A stretch of 47,080 nucleotides of DNA, from contig NZ_JAUXXE010000016.1 in NCBI RefSeq assembly GCF_030681155.1, positions 1 through 47,080 on the forward strand. The letters are read 5' to 3'. A program made the position numbers and the translations under genes. Source of the DNA: Phenylobacterium sp. (lineage in GTDB: Bacteria; Pseudomonadota; Alphaproteobacteria; Caulobacterales; Caulobacteraceae). The notes under the pieces were generated by a model. The model did no database searches, had not been told where the DNA came from, and worked only from the letters and a program-made list of their open reading frames with translations. Positions 16,606-26,500 of the stretch are shown here, in pieces; the stretch's first letter is position 1; each line of letters starts with the position of its first letter.

Positions 16606-18270
16606 ATGTCGACTCTTGTTATCGCCGCTATCCAAGCCAATCCGACCGTGGGCGCGATCGCCCATAACGAGGCCCTGGCGCGTGAGCGCCTGGCCCAGGC
16701 CCGCGCAGCCGGCGCCGATATCGCGGTCTTCTCCGAGCTTTTCATCAATGGCTATCCGCCGGAAGACCTGGCGCTGAAGCCGGCCTTCTGGGCCGCCGGC
16801 AAGGCCGCCGTGGAGCGTCTGGCCCGGGAGACCAAGGACGGCCCGGCCGTCCTGATCGGGGTCATTTGGCCGCCGCAGAACCGGTCCGGCCGGCCTCACA
16901 ACGCGCTGGCCTTCCTCGCCGAGGGCGAGGTGAAGGGCGTGGCCTTCAAGTGCGACCTGCCCAACTACGGAGTCTTCGACGAGAAGCGGGTGTTTGAGCC
17001 AGGCCTCGGTCCTGAGGTCTTCGAGTGGAAGGGCGTCAAGTTCGGCGCGCCGATCTGCGAGGACATCTGGTCTCACCGGGTCTGCCGCGAACTGAAGGAG
17101 AAGGGCGCCGAGATACTGCTGGTGCCCAACGGCTCGCCGTATCGCCGTACAGCCGACGATGAGCGAATGGTGGTGGCCAAGGCCCGCGTGGCCGAGACCG
17201 GCCTGCCGCTGGTCTATGTGAACGAAGTCGGTGGCCAGGACGAACTGGTCTTTGACGGGGGTTCTTTCGCCCTGTCGGGGGCCGGCGAGGTCTGCATGAG
17301 CCTGCCCATGTTCGAGGAGGCCTTCGGCCTCTCGACCTGGGAAAAGGGCGAGGGCGGCTGGACCTGCGTCGAAGCGCCGACAGCGGCCTGGCCTAGCGGC
17401 CCCGAAGAGATTTATCGCGCCATGGTTCTGGGTCTGCGCGATTATGTGAGAAAATCGGGCTTTCCAGGTGTTTTGCTTGGACTTTCGGGCGGTGTGGACT
17501 CCGCCATCTGCGCCGTGGTGGCCGCCGATGCGCTCGGCGCCGACAAGGTCCGCTGCTTCATGCTGCCGTCGAAATACACCAGCCGCGAAAGCCTTGAAGA
17601 CGCGGAGGGCTGCGCTCGCCGGCTGGGGGTTCGTTTGGATGAGATCTCCATCGCTCCGGCCGTGGACGCCTTCGCCCAGATGCTGGCGCCCCAGTTCGAG
17701 GGCCTGGCGCCCGACCTGACCGAAGAGAACATCCAGGCCCGAGCCCGCGGCGTTTCGCTGATGGCGCTGTCCAACAAGCTTGGTCTGATGCTGCTCACCA
17801 CCGGCAACAAGTCAGAGATGGCGGTTGGCTACGCCACGCTCTATGGCGACATGTGCGGCGGCTACAATGTCCTGAAGGACGTCTACAAGACTGACGTCTA
17901 TTCGGTCTGCGAATGGCGCAACGCCAACGATCCTTATGGCGTCGCGGCCGATCCGATCCCTGAGCGCATCCTGACCAAGGCTCCCTCGGCTGAACTGCGC
18001 CCCGACCAGAAGGACCAGGACAGCCTGCCCGAATACGCCGAACTCGACGCCATTCTGCATGGGCTGGTCGAGGAGGAGGCGACGCTCGACGAGATCGTCG
18101 CCCGCGGCTATGCGCCCGAGACGGTCGAGCGTATCCAGCGGCTGCTCTATAATTCCGAATACAAGCGCCGCCAGGCTGCGCCGGGAGTGAAGATCGGCGC
18201 GCGGGCCTTCGGCCGCGATCGCCGCTATCCGATCGTCAACGGCTTCCGCGATGCAGTGACCCGTAAGTGA
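16606..18270 (+). CDS. nadE: Glutamine-dependent NAD+ synthetase
   Basis: Last step of NAD biosynthesis: amidation of nicotinate adenine dinucleotide using glutamine. The 554 residues are two fused domains. The first is an N-terminal carbon-nitrogen hydrolase glutaminase with the catalytic triad Glu44 (FSELFINGYPPED), Lys near 115 (FKCDLPNYGVFDEKR) and Cys near 150 (GAPICEDIW). The second, from about residue 285, is an ATP-pyrophosphatase synthetase with the P-loop GLSGGVDSA, then LLTTGNKSEMAVGYATLYGDMCGGY. Length and motifs are complete. Its stop overlaps the following GNAT start (GTGA). Confidence 0.97.
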   Translation: MSTLVIAAIQANPTVGAIAHNEALARERLAQARAAGADIAVFSELFINGYPPEDLALKPAFWAAGKAAVERLARETKDGPAVLIGVIWPPQNRSGRPHNALAFLAEGEVKGVAFKCDLPNYGVFDEKRVFEPGLGPEVFEWKGVKFGAPICEDIWSHRVCRELKEKGAEILLVPNGSPYRRTADDERMVVAKARVAETGLPLVYVNEVGGQDELVFDGGSFALSGAGEVCMSLPMFEEAFGLSTWEKGEGGWTCVEAPTAAWPSGPEEIYRAMVLGLRDYVRKSGFPGVLLGLSGGVDSAICAVVAADALGADKVRCFMLPSKYTSRESLEDAEGCARRLGVRLDEISIAPAVDAFAQMLAPQFEGLAPDLTEENIQARARGVSLMALSNKLGLMLLTTGNKSEMAVGYATLYGDMCGGYNVLKDVYKTDVYSVCEWRNANDPYGVAADPIPERILTKAPSAELRPDQKDQDSLPEYAELDAILHGLVEEEATLDEIVARGYAPETVERIQRLLYNSEYKRRQAAPGVKIGARAFGRDRRYPIVNGFRDAVTRK

Positions 18271-18791
18271 GTACGGCTCCCTTCATCGAGACCGAGCGCC
18301 TTGTTTTGCGTGGCCACACCAAGGCCGACTTGGACGTCTGCGCGGCCATGTGGGGCGACGCGGAGGTCACACGCTATATCGGCGGGCGACCCTTCGCCCG
18401 AGACGAGGTCTGGGCCCGCCTTTTGCGCTACGTCGGCCACTGGCAGGAGATGGGTTACGGCTTCTGGGCGCTGACCGAGAAGGCCAGCGGGCAGTTCATC
18501 GGCGAACTCGGCTTTGCCGACTTCAAGCGTCAGTTGGAGCCGTCGTTCGGCGACACGCCCGAGATGGGCTGGGTGTTGTCGCCTTCCGGTCACGGCAAGG
18601 GCTATGCAAGCGAGGCGGTGGCCGCGGCCCTGGCATGGGCTGACGCGCGGTTCGATGAGCGGCGAACGGTCTGTATGATCGCCCCCGAAAATGGCCCGTC
18701 TCTTCGAGTGGCGCAGAAGGCGGGTTTCCGCGAGTTCGCCCGCGCCGACTATAACGGGCAGACGGTGCTGCTCGAACGGTTCAGGAAGTAG
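18267..18791 (+). CDS. GNAT family N-acetyltransferase (RimJ/RimL type)
   Basis: A 174-residue acetyltransferase resembling RimJ/RimL-type protein or small-molecule acetylases. It starts with TERLVLRGHTKADLDVCAAMW and has GFWALTEKASGQFIGELGFADF, an acetyl-CoA-binding LSPSGHGKGYASEAVAAALAWA motif (G-x-G-K/R-G-x-A type) and a closing NGPSLRVAQKAGFRE. The start is GTG 18267, overlapping the nadE stop by four bases, so it is translationally coupled to nadE. The substrate is unknown. Confidence 0.9.
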   Translation: MSTAPFIETERLVLRGHTKADLDVCAAMWGDAEVTRYIGGRPFARDEVWARLLRYVGHWQEMGYGFWALTEKASGQFIGELGFADFKRQLEPSFGDTPEMGWVLSPSGHGKGYASEAVAAALAWADARFDERRTVCMIAPENGPSLRVAQKAGFREFARADYNGQTVLLERFRK

Positions 18792-18793
18792 TC

Positions 18794-18828
18794 GGCGCCC
18801 CCCGTTCGGACGGGGGCCGGGGAGCGCC
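18794..18828. terminator. Hairpin between convergent GNAT and barrel genes
   Basis: CCCCCGT-TCGG-ACGGGGG forms a 7-bp stem (18799-18816), enclosed by GGCGC ... GCGCC (18794-18798 with 18824-18828). It fills the 43-bp gap between convergent stop codons. There is no T-run on either side, so it would act as a structural, possibly bidirectional, terminator. Confidence 0.5.
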
Positions 18829-18834
18829 GCCGGA

Positions 18835-19653
18835 TCAGAAGCGATAGCTCGCGGTGATCCGGAAACTGTGGAACTTCAATTCGTCCTCGCTTCGGCGGAG
18901 GTCCGTGCCTGACGAATTGACGAGCAGGAACGGGTTGTTGGCTGCGGCTGGTCCCTGGCTACGCACGACGAAGTCGTCGTCATCGAGGTTGGTGTAGAGA
19001 TATTCGAGCCCGAGCGTGACATCGGGGGTGAGCTTGCGCTCATAGCCGCCTCCGAACTGGTAGCCCGTCGCGGTGTCGTCGCCGCGTTGAACAAAGGTGT
19101 TGGCGGTGTTCGTCGTGGTGAAGCTGTGCTGGACGTCGCCCTGGGCCACGCCGCCGGTGGCGTAGAGCAGGTTGTCGCCGAAGGCGTAGCCGCCTCGCAA
19201 CCGAAGGGCGGCCAGGCCCTTCAGCTTCCGTTCGAAGGTGTATTGCGCGGGCGTGGTGGAGAACCCGGCGACGCTGTCTTTCACATTGGTCCGGGAAAGC
19301 TCGACCACCGGACCCAGCACGAAGCCGCCGAACTGCCAATCGTAACCAAGACGGGCGCCGAACTCGAAGCCTTCGTCATCCTCCTTGCAGCCTGATCCGG
19401 GCAGGGAGCTCGTGGCGGCCCCGCCGCAGAAGCCCGGGGAGAATGCGTTGGCGCCGGCCGCGGTCCTCACCGTGTCGGTGAAGACGCCGTCGAGACTGGT
19501 GTCGAAGCGCAGTGTCTCATCGTCGCTGCTGTCGTTGGAAGTGTAGCCGGCGTGGGCTCCCACATAGAGCCCGCTCCAGTCGGCCTCTTGGGCGTGGGCC
19601 GCGCTTCCCGCCAACAGGGCGAGGGCGGCGGTGGTGGTAAGCAGCTTTGTCAT
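18835..19653 (-). CDS. Outer-membrane beta-barrel protein (Omp25/opacity type)
   Basis: A 272-residue small barrel porin-like protein. The signal peptide is MTKLLTTTAALALLAGSAAHA, cut before QEADWSGLYVGAHAGY, which is the typical first strand of Omp25/RopB-type 8-strand barrels. Alternating hydrophobic strands follow (GARLGYDWQFGGFVLGPVVEL, LRGGYAFGDNLLYATGGVAQG, YQFGGGYERKLTPDVTLGLEYLYTNL), ending SFRITASYRF with the terminal Phe needed for outer-membrane assembly. The ATG at 19653 is chosen over an upstream in-frame codon because the signal peptide starts there. An extended Ser/Asp-rich stretch with two cysteines (CGG and GCK, near residues 80-100) forms an extracellular loop. Confidence 0.88.
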   Translation of the reverse strand: MTKLLTTTAALALLAGSAAHAQEADWSGLYVGAHAGYTSNDSSDDETLRFDTSLDGVFTDTVRTAAGANAFSPGFCGGAATSSLPGSGCKEDDEGFEFGARLGYDWQFGGFVLGPVVELSRTNVKDSVAGFSTTPAQYTFERKLKGLAALRLRGGYAFGDNLLYATGGVAQGDVQHSFTTTNTANTFVQRGDDTATGYQFGGGYERKLTPDVTLGLEYLYTNLDDDDFVVRSQGPAAANNPFLLVNSSGTDLRRSEDELKFHSFRITASYRF

Positions 19654-19762
19654 CGAAAATCCCGTCAGATTGCTGATCCGCGACAAGCCGGAGCCATCGA
19701 CTGGTCAAGACAGGTTACGAAGCCGTCGGGATTTCGGATGCGCTCGCGCGGCGAGATCGCCT

Positions 19763-20365
19763 TCAGGTCATCCGCGCGGCCCCCGGCGCGGCGTCTTCGC
19801 CGACCGGTTGGGCACGGAGCAGGGCGGGCACGATGTCCTCGATCCGACTGACGGAAGTCCAGCTATCCATGAAACTCGCTGGCGTCAGTTGGTGATCGAC
19901 CGTGTGCTGGAAGAGCTTGAACAGCGGCTCCCAGAAGCCATCTGGGCTGTAGAACACCACGGGTTTGACGTGCAGATCCAGCCGACGCCACGACAGCAGC
20001 TCGACCACCTCCTCAAGCGTGCCGATGCCGCCCGGCAGGACGACGAAGCCGTCGGACCGTTCGAACATGATCTGCTTTCGCTCGTGCATGGACGAGACGA
20101 CGATGGTCTCGACCACGTCCAGGCGGCGCTCCTTCTCCTTCAGGAAATGCGGAATGACGCCCAGCACCTTGCCGCCGGCCTCGTGGGCCGCGATCGCGCA
20201 TGCCCCCATGAGGCCGACCCCGCCGCCGCCATAGATCATGGTCAGGCCGGCGCCAGCCAGCTCGCGGCCCAGGGTGGCGGCGCTCGCCAGCAGGGCCGGA
20301 TCGGCGGCGTCGGAAGATCCGCAGAACACGCAAACGGAATCAAGGCGGTCGGGCTGGTGCCCCAT
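19763..20365 (-). CDS. LOG family protein (TIGR00730; cytokinin riboside 5'-monophosphate phosphoribohydrolase type)
   Basis: A 200-residue Rossmann-fold nucleotide hydrolase that splits a purine riboside 5'-monophosphate into base and ribose phosphate. The diagnostic motif PGGIGTLEEV is near residue 110, preceded by SSMHERKQIMFERSDGFVVL; VCVFCGSS and MIYGGGGVGLMG mark the N-terminal half. The ATG at 20365 has GGAG 9 nt upstream; an in-frame TTG lies 8 codons earlier. Proteins of this family are often annotated as lysine decarboxylases in error. It is divergent from a lipoprotein gene. Confidence 0.93.
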   Translation of the reverse strand: MGHQPDRLDSVCVFCGSSDAADPALLASAATLGRELAGAGLTMIYGGGGVGLMGACAIAAHEAGGKVLGVIPHFLKEKERRLDVVETIVVSSMHERKQIMFERSDGFVVLPGGIGTLEEVVELLSWRRLDLHVKPVVFYSPDGFWEPLFKLFQHTVDHQLTPASFMDSWTSVSRIEDIVPALLRAQPVGEDAAPGAARMT

Positions 20366-20463
20366 CCGGTTAAGCTCCAGGAGAATCAACTGGCCGCGCG
20401 CTTGCGGGCGCGGCGGGAAAGCCCGATTAGCTAGAACCTGGGTTAAGGAGTTTCAAGCAAGCC

Positions 20464-21261
20464 GTGCGTCGCCTTCCGTCTCTCATAGTCGCGCTTCTCG
20501 TCGCGCCGACGATGGCCGTCTCGCTGTCGGGCTGCGGAGAGGGTGCGGCTCCAGCGATCGTGCCCGCCAAGGCGCCTCCCGCCGTGCCGGTCGAGGCCGC
20601 TTATCTGCCGCCGCCGTCGGTGACCGCGACCCGCGCCGACGGAGCAAAGCTCGTTTTGACTGGCGCCGCGCCGGCCGACGCGCGCGTGCGCCTGGCGACC
20701 CCGGAAGGCGAAGCCAGTTTCTCGACCGCCAATTCCAAGGGCGTCTGGACCCTGGATCTGCCGGCGACTACGGAGCCTCGGATCTTTGGCTTATCGGCGA
20801 CCGCCGGTGCGCGTCAGCTCCAGGCTGAAGGTTATGTCCTGATCACGCCAGCCGGCGAGGCGGTCGTGCTTCGCGCCGGAACCGGGGCTGTGCGCGTCGG
20901 CCGAACTGGTAAGAACGGCCTGGATGCAGTTGATTTCGATAGAGAAGGCGGCGCAGTCGTGTCCGGCCGGGCTCCAGCGGGCGCGGCGCTCAGTATTCAC
21001 ATCGACGGGCGCCAACTGGCGGAAGGTCGCGCCGACGCCAGCGGGCGCTACGCGGCTCCCTTGACCCAACAACCGCTCGCCGGCGGTATGCATCAGATCG
21101 ACGTGTTCGGCGACGCCACTGAGAACACGGCCAATATCGACACCACGCCGGCGCCGCCCCTTGCCAATGGTCCCTTCCGAGCCACGAGCGTTCCGGCCGG
21201 ACTGCGGATCGACTGGATGACGCCCGGCGGTGGCGCGCAATCGACCATAATCCTGAAATGA
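20464..21261 (+). CDS. Predicted lipoprotein, unknown function
   Basis: A 265-residue exported protein with a lipoprotein signal: the hydrophobic MRRLPSLIVALLVAPTMAVS is followed by the lipobox LSGC, giving lipid-modified Cys24. The mature part is Pro/Ala-rich at first, then has two beta-rich repeats (RADGAKLVLTGAAPADARVRLATPEGEASFSTANSKGVWTLDLP near residue 60 and VVSGRAPAGAALSIHIDGRQLAEGRADASGRYAAPL near 165). These resemble tandem Ig-like/carboxypeptidase-regulatory domains. The start is GTG 20464 with AAGGAG 9 nt upstream. The stop lies just before the ABC exporter gene, so it may be co-transcribed with it. No specific family is recognised. Confidence 0.72.
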   Translation: MRRLPSLIVALLVAPTMAVSLSGCGEGAAPAIVPAKAPPAVPVEAAYLPPPSVTATRADGAKLVLTGAAPADARVRLATPEGEASFSTANSKGVWTLDLPATTEPRIFGLSATAGARQLQAEGYVLITPAGEAVVLRAGTGAVRVGRTGKNGLDAVDFDREGGAVVSGRAPAGAALSIHIDGRQLAEGRADASGRYAAPLTQQPLAGGMHQIDVFGDATENTANIDTTPAPPLANGPFRATSVPAGLRIDWMTPGGGAQSTIILK

Positions 21262-21310
21262 GTACGATTTGACCTTCGTCCATCCCGGCCGGCGCCTCTC
21301 GACGCCGGAC

Positions 21311-23110
21311 ATGATCGCGCCGGCCTCGGTAAAGTTCGACTTCTGGCGTTCGATGGCGGACCTCGGAAGCCTGGTCATGCGTTCGGGGGCGCCAGGCCTG
21401 AAATGGCGGATCGGGGCCTCGCTCGCCCTTGTGTTCATCGGCAAGCTGGCCGGGGTCGGGGCGCCTGTGGCATTGGGCGATGCGATCAACAAGCTCGCGC
21501 CGGGTTCGGGTCAGGCGGTGGTCGTCGGGGCGGACTTCCTGGTGCTGGCCATCGCCTTTGCGGGCCTGCGGCTGGTCGCGGCCTGCGCGCCCTATCTGCG
21601 GGATGTGATCTTCACCGTGGTCTCGCAATCGACCATGGCCAAGGCCGCCACCGAGACCTTCGCGCACGCCTTGGCGCTCAGCCTCGACTTTCACCAGAGC
21701 AAGCAGACCGGGGCGATGGCGCGGGTCATCGACCGGGGGGCGCGTTCCACCGACTTCCTGATGCGAAGCGTGGTGTTCAACCTCGGCCCGACCGCGATCG
21801 AACTGGTCTTGGCCATGATCGTCATGGCGACGCGGCTGGATTGGCGGTTCGCGCTCACCGCGTTCGTCACCATCGTCCTCTACACGGTGCTGACCTTCAA
21901 GATCACCGACTGGCGCCTCGCGCACCGGCGCGAGCTGAACGAAGCCGACAGCCGCACCGCCGGCCTCTCGGTGGACGCCTTGCTGAACTACGAGACCGTG
22001 AAGACCTTCGGCTCGGAGGAGCGGACTGTCGCCCGCTACGAGGGCGCCATGTCCGACTATGTCCGGGCAAGCGTGAAGGCCAACACCTCGCTCTCGATGC
22101 TGAACGGCATCCAGTCCGTGGTGCTCAACGTTGGGCTGGCCCTGATGACGGTCATGGCCGGGCACGAGGTGATGGCTGGCCGCATGCAGATCGGCGACGT
22201 CACCATGGCGGTCCTGCTGCTGATCGGCATCTATGGGCCGCTCAATATGCTGGGCTTCAACTATCGCGAGATCCGCCAGGCCTTCATCGACATGGAGCAG
22301 ATGGTCGAACTCAAGGCCCGCAAGCCCGACATCGTCGATGCGCCAGGCGCCCGGGATTTGCCCCTCGCCACGGGCCGTGGGGCCGAGATCGTCTTTGAGG
22401 ATGTCGAGTTCCGCCACGACGCCCGCTCGGCTGGCCTGATGGACGTCAGCTTCCGCGCAGCGCCGGGGGAGACTGTGGCCCTGGTCGGACCGTCGGGCGC
22501 CGGCAAGACGACCGCGATCCGCCTGGCGCTGCGCCTGATCGATCCGCAGAGCGGGCGCATCACCCTGGACGGCGTCGACTTGCGCCAGATCAAGCAGGCG
22601 GCGCTGCGGCGGGCCGTCGCCCTGGTGCCGCAGGACGTGGCGCTGTTCAACGATACGATCTTCGCCAACATCGCCTTCGCCCGGCCGGACGCCTCGGCGC
22701 AGGACGTTCGGGCCGCCGCCGCCGCTGCTGAGCTAGGTCCATTCATCGATGGCTTGCCAGACGGGATGTCCACCCTGGTCGGCGAGCGAGGCCTGAAGCT
22801 GTCGGGCGGCGAACGCCAGCGCGTCGGCGTCGCCCGGGCTCTCCTGGCCGATCCTCGGGTGCTGGTGCTGGACGAGGCGACCAGCGCCCTGGACGGTCCC
22901 ACCGAAGAAGCGATCCAGGCGACGCTGCGCAAGGTGAGGGCGGGGCGGACCACCATGGTCATCGCCCACCGACTGTCGACCATTGTCGACGCCGACCTGA
23001 TCCTGGTGCTTCGGCGTGGGCGCATCGTCGAGCGCGGCCGCCACGCGGAGCTGTTGGAGAAGGGCGGCGAGTACGCGGCCCTCTGGCGTCGTCAGACCCG
23101 CGAGGCTTGA
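21311..23110 (+). CDS. ABC exporter, Atm1/HMT1-type (fused permease and ATPase)
   Basis: Half-size type IV ABC exporter of the Atm1 group, which exports glutathione-derived sulfur or metal conjugates. About 600 residues: six transmembrane helices in the first half (IGASLALVFIGKLAGVGAPVALG to VLNVGLALMTVMAGHEVM), with the Atm1-group stretch NYETVKTFGSEERTVARYE. The ATPase follows: Walker A GPSGAGKTT near residue 405, Q-loop LVPQDVALFNDT, signature LSGGERQRVGVARALL, Walker B VLVLDEATSALD and IAHRLSTI. The start is uncertain: an open TTG at 21269 lies 8 bp after the previous stop, the ATG at 21311 is more conservative; neither has a good Shine-Dalgarno. Confidence 0.9.
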   Translation: MIAPASVKFDFWRSMADLGSLVMRSGAPGLKWRIGASLALVFIGKLAGVGAPVALGDAINKLAPGSGQAVVVGADFLVLAIAFAGLRLVAACAPYLRDVIFTVVSQSTMAKAATETFAHALALSLDFHQSKQTGAMARVIDRGARSTDFLMRSVVFNLGPTAIELVLAMIVMATRLDWRFALTAFVTIVLYTVLTFKITDWRLAHRRELNEADSRTAGLSVDALLNYETVKTFGSEERTVARYEGAMSDYVRASVKANTSLSMLNGIQSVVLNVGLALMTVMAGHEVMAGRMQIGDVTMAVLLLIGIYGPLNMLGFNYREIRQAFIDMEQMVELKARKPDIVDAPGARDLPLATGRGAEIVFEDVEFRHDARSAGLMDVSFRAAPGETVALVGPSGAGKTTAIRLALRLIDPQSGRITLDGVDLRQIKQAALRRAVALVPQDVALFNDTIFANIAFARPDASAQDVRAAAAAAELGPFIDGLPDGMSTLVGERGLKLSGGERQRVGVARALLADPRVLVLDEATSALDGPTEEAIQATLRKVRAGRTTMVIAHRLSTIVDADLILVLRRGRIVERGRHAELLEKGGEYAALWRRQTREA

Positions 23111-23183
23111 GGCCATGGCAACGGAAAGCTCGCGGCGGGGTTAGTCCTGGTGGAGCCTGCCCGGCTCTTCTGGGGATCCATTC

Positions 23184-23480
23184 ATGACCGCTGCAAATCC
23201 GTGGCTAAGACTGTCGCTCAACGCCCTGCGGCTGGGGACAGAGGCCAACACCGTAGTCGCTCTGCGAATGATGAAGATCGCCGGCGGCGGAGCAGGCGCC
23301 GCTACTGAGGCTCAGCTGATGGTCTCGGAAAAGATCCAGGCCGCGATGGAGGTGCAGAGCCAGTTGGCGTTCGGCGCCATGACTGGCGCGGCCGCCCATA
23401 TCGGCCCCTCCAAGGCGGTCGCCCTCTACCGGCGAAAGGTTCGCGCCAACCGCCGGCGGCTCCTGAAGCGGGGAACCTGA
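23184..23480 (+). CDS. Small alpha-helical protein of unknown function
   Basis: A 98-residue protein starting MTAANPWLRLSLNALRLG. It is helical and rich in Ala, Met and Gln, with a strongly basic C-terminus (RRKVRANRRRLLKRG). The pattern recalls phasin-like granule-associated proteins (MVSEKIQAAMEVQSQLAFG) but I cannot assign it. It follows the ABC exporter by 73 bp on the same strand and is convergent with the RND pump gene. The ATG at 23184 has GGGGA upstream. Confidence 0.7.
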   Translation: MTAANPWLRLSLNALRLGTEANTVVALRMMKIAGGGAGAATEAQLMVSEKIQAAMEVQSQLAFGAMTGAAAHIGPSKAVALYRRKVRANRRRLLKRGT

Positions 23481-23500
23481 CCGACGGCCGGCGCGGCGTT

Positions 23501-26500
23501 CTATTCGGCCGCCTTGGGCAGGTCGTCGCCGGTCGTCAGCGGGTCTTGCCGCGTCTTCTGCGGGAACCAGCGGGCGCCGGTGTAGCCCCACAGCCAGTTG
23601 AAGCGCCGTGCGGCGACCTTGGGCGCGGCCAGCAGCACCGGCGTCAGGATCAGGGTCAACAGGGTGGCGAATGACAGCCCCCACACCACGGCCGCTGACA
23701 ACTGCACCCACCACTCCGACCCAGGCGCCTTGTACTCCACATGGAAGCCATGGAAGTTCGGGTGGACCTGGAACATCAGCGGCAGCAGGCCGACGACGGT
23801 CACCAAGGTGGTCAGCATGACAGGCCGGAACCGCTGGGTCGCGGCTCGCACCGCGGCCTCGTCGGCGGGGAAGCCGGCCCGGCGTAGCTGGTAGAACGTG
23901 TCGACCAGCACGATGTTGTGCCCGACCACGACGCCGGCCAGGGCGACCACCCCGGTGCCCAGCATGATCACGGAAATGTAGTCGAAGGTGTGGGCCAGGT
24001 TCACCACCACGCCGAGCAGCACTCCGACCGTGGACAGCGCCACCGCCGACAGGGTGACCAGCACGCCGTAGTAGGAGTTGAACTGCCAAAGCAGGATCAC
24101 CGCCATCAGGAACAGCGACACGGCCATGGCGGTCACGAAGAAGGTTGCGGCTTCGCGGCCCTCCTCGTCGGCGCCCGTGAACTTCCAGCGCACGGCGGGG
24201 TCGATGTCGGCCTTCTCCAGCCACGGACGCAGTTCGGCGATCTTCTGGTTGGCGGCGACGCCTTCGATGGTGTTGGCCTGGATGACCACCAGCCGCTGGC
24301 CGTCGCGCCGTTGGATCGAGGTCACCTGCTGGGCCGGCACCTGCTTGATGAAGTAACTGGCGGGTACGGGGCCGAGTTGGGTGGCGATCTTCAGGGAGTC
24401 AAACGCCGCGACATTGCGGTGCTCGGGCGGGAAGCGGACACGGATATCGAGCTCGTCGTCGGCGTCGTCGGGGCGGAAGCGGCCGACCAGGACCCCGCCG
24501 GTGACAAACTGAATGGCTTGGCCGACGCTGAGCACGTCGACGCCGTAGCGGCCGGCGGCCTCACGGTCGACGGTGAGGTTCCACTCGATCCCGGGCGAGG
24601 TGCGGTTGTCCTCCAACTCATAGAGCTGGCGGTCGCTGGCGAACTTGGCCTTCACGATGTCGGCGGCCTTGTTCAGAGCGACCGGATCCTGGCTGCGGAG
24701 TTCGACCTGGACGTCCTTGCCGGTCGGCGGACCGCCTTGCGGCTCGCGCACCTCGACCTCGATACCGGGGATATTGGTCACCCGCTTGCGGACCTCGTTG
24801 GCGATGTCCTTGCCGATGAGCCCCAGTTCCTGTCGTTGCTCGTAGTCGACGAAGTCCAGGCTCAGCCGGCCGACCGTATCGTTCGGCGCCTGATTGGGGC
24901 CGCCCCCGGGGCTGGTGGTGCCGGTGCGCGTGTAGATCGAATTGACGCCTTTGATGCCCTTGAGGCGCTCCTCGACCTGCCGGACCAGGATATCCTGGCC
25001 CTCGGGGGAGAGGTTGCCGCGGGCCTTCACATAGACGTTCACATATTCCGGGTCCTGCTGGAGGAAGAACTCGGTGGGCTTGTTCTCAAGTTTGAACGCC
25101 CAGACGACCAGGACGATGACGGCCAGAGTGGCCAGCATGGTGCGGCCAGGGTGGCGGCCCAGGGTGTCGATGGTGCGCGCGTACCAGCCCATGAAGCCGG
25201 TCATCTCGCGTGGATCGCCGCGTTCCGACTTCTCGATCTGCGCCAGGTGTTCGGCGTCCACGGCGGCCTTGCGGCCGAAGATCGAGCCTAGCGCCGGGGT
25301 GAAGATCAGGGCGATGAAGATCGAGGCGCCCAGCACGTAGAACAGGGTCATGGGCAGGAAGCTCATGAACTTGCCGGGGATCGAGTTCCAGAACAGGAAG
25401 GGCAGGAAGGCGCAGAGCGTCGTCAGGGTGCCGTTCATCACCGGCCAGAACATGCGCTTGCCGGCGGCCGCGAAGGCCTCCTCCTTGGGCATGCCCTCGG
25501 CCATCTTCCGGTCCGCATATTCGACCACGACGATGCCGCCGTCGACCAGGATGCCGACGGCCAGCACCAGGCCGAACATCACCATCTGGTTCAGCGTCAC
25601 GCCCATGGCGTTCAGCATCAGGAAGGCCAGCATGAAGCAGGCGGGAATCGCCGCGCCCACCATCAGGCCCTGGCGGATGCCCAGGGTGGCGACGATGATC
25701 AGCATGACCAGGATGGTGGCGATCAGCAGGCCGCTTTCCAACACGACCAGGGTGCGGCCGATGAAGTCGCTCTGGTCGAAGATGTAGGAGACCTTGACGG
25801 TTTCGGGCCAACGCTTCTGTTCTTCGGTGACGACCTTGCGGACCTCTTTCACCGTGTCGAGGATGTTGGCGCCCGAGCGCTTCGCCACATCGACCGAGAA
25901 GGCCGGCTGGCCGTTGAAGCGGGTGATGTAGGTCGCTTCCTTGAATGTCCGGCGGACGTCGCCGATGTCGCCGACGGTGATCAGCCGGTCGCCGTTCTTC
26001 TTGATCGGGAGGGCCAGGATGTCGGCGGGCGAGTTGACCACGCCCGGCACCTTCACCGCGAACTTGCCGGTTCCGGATTCCAGGTTGCCGGCGGGGACCA
26101 GCTGATTGTTGCGACCGATCACCTGGGCCAGTTCGCCGGGGCTGACGTTGGCCGCCTCCATACGCACCGGGTCGATGGTCACCTCGAGGACTTCTTCGCG
26201 ACCGCCGTTCAGATAGACCTCCAGCACGCCGGGCGCGCCTTCGAGACGGTCCTGCAGACTGCGGGCGACCTGGAACAGGGTGCGTTCGGGCGCGGCGCCC
26301 GACAGCACGATGCCGATGATCGGCTCGCCCGAAGCGTTGGCTTCCTCGATGATCGGCTCTTCGGCGTCGGGCGGGAATTCGCCCCGCGCCAGATCGACCT
26401 TGGCGCGGACCTCGGCCAGGGCCTTGTCCTTATCAAAGTCGGCTTCGAACTCGAGGTTCACGATCGCCATGCCCTGGCGGGCGACGGCGTTCATTTCCTT

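Noticed and set aside
20990..22417. Minus-strand 475-codon frame opposite the ABC exporter
   Set aside because: The plus strand has complete ABC motifs; this frame is a shadow.
23918..25291. Plus-strand 457-codon frame opposite the RND permease
   Set aside because: Antisense reading of transmembrane-coding DNA; it is unusually rich in Asp/His/Gly and lacks motifs.
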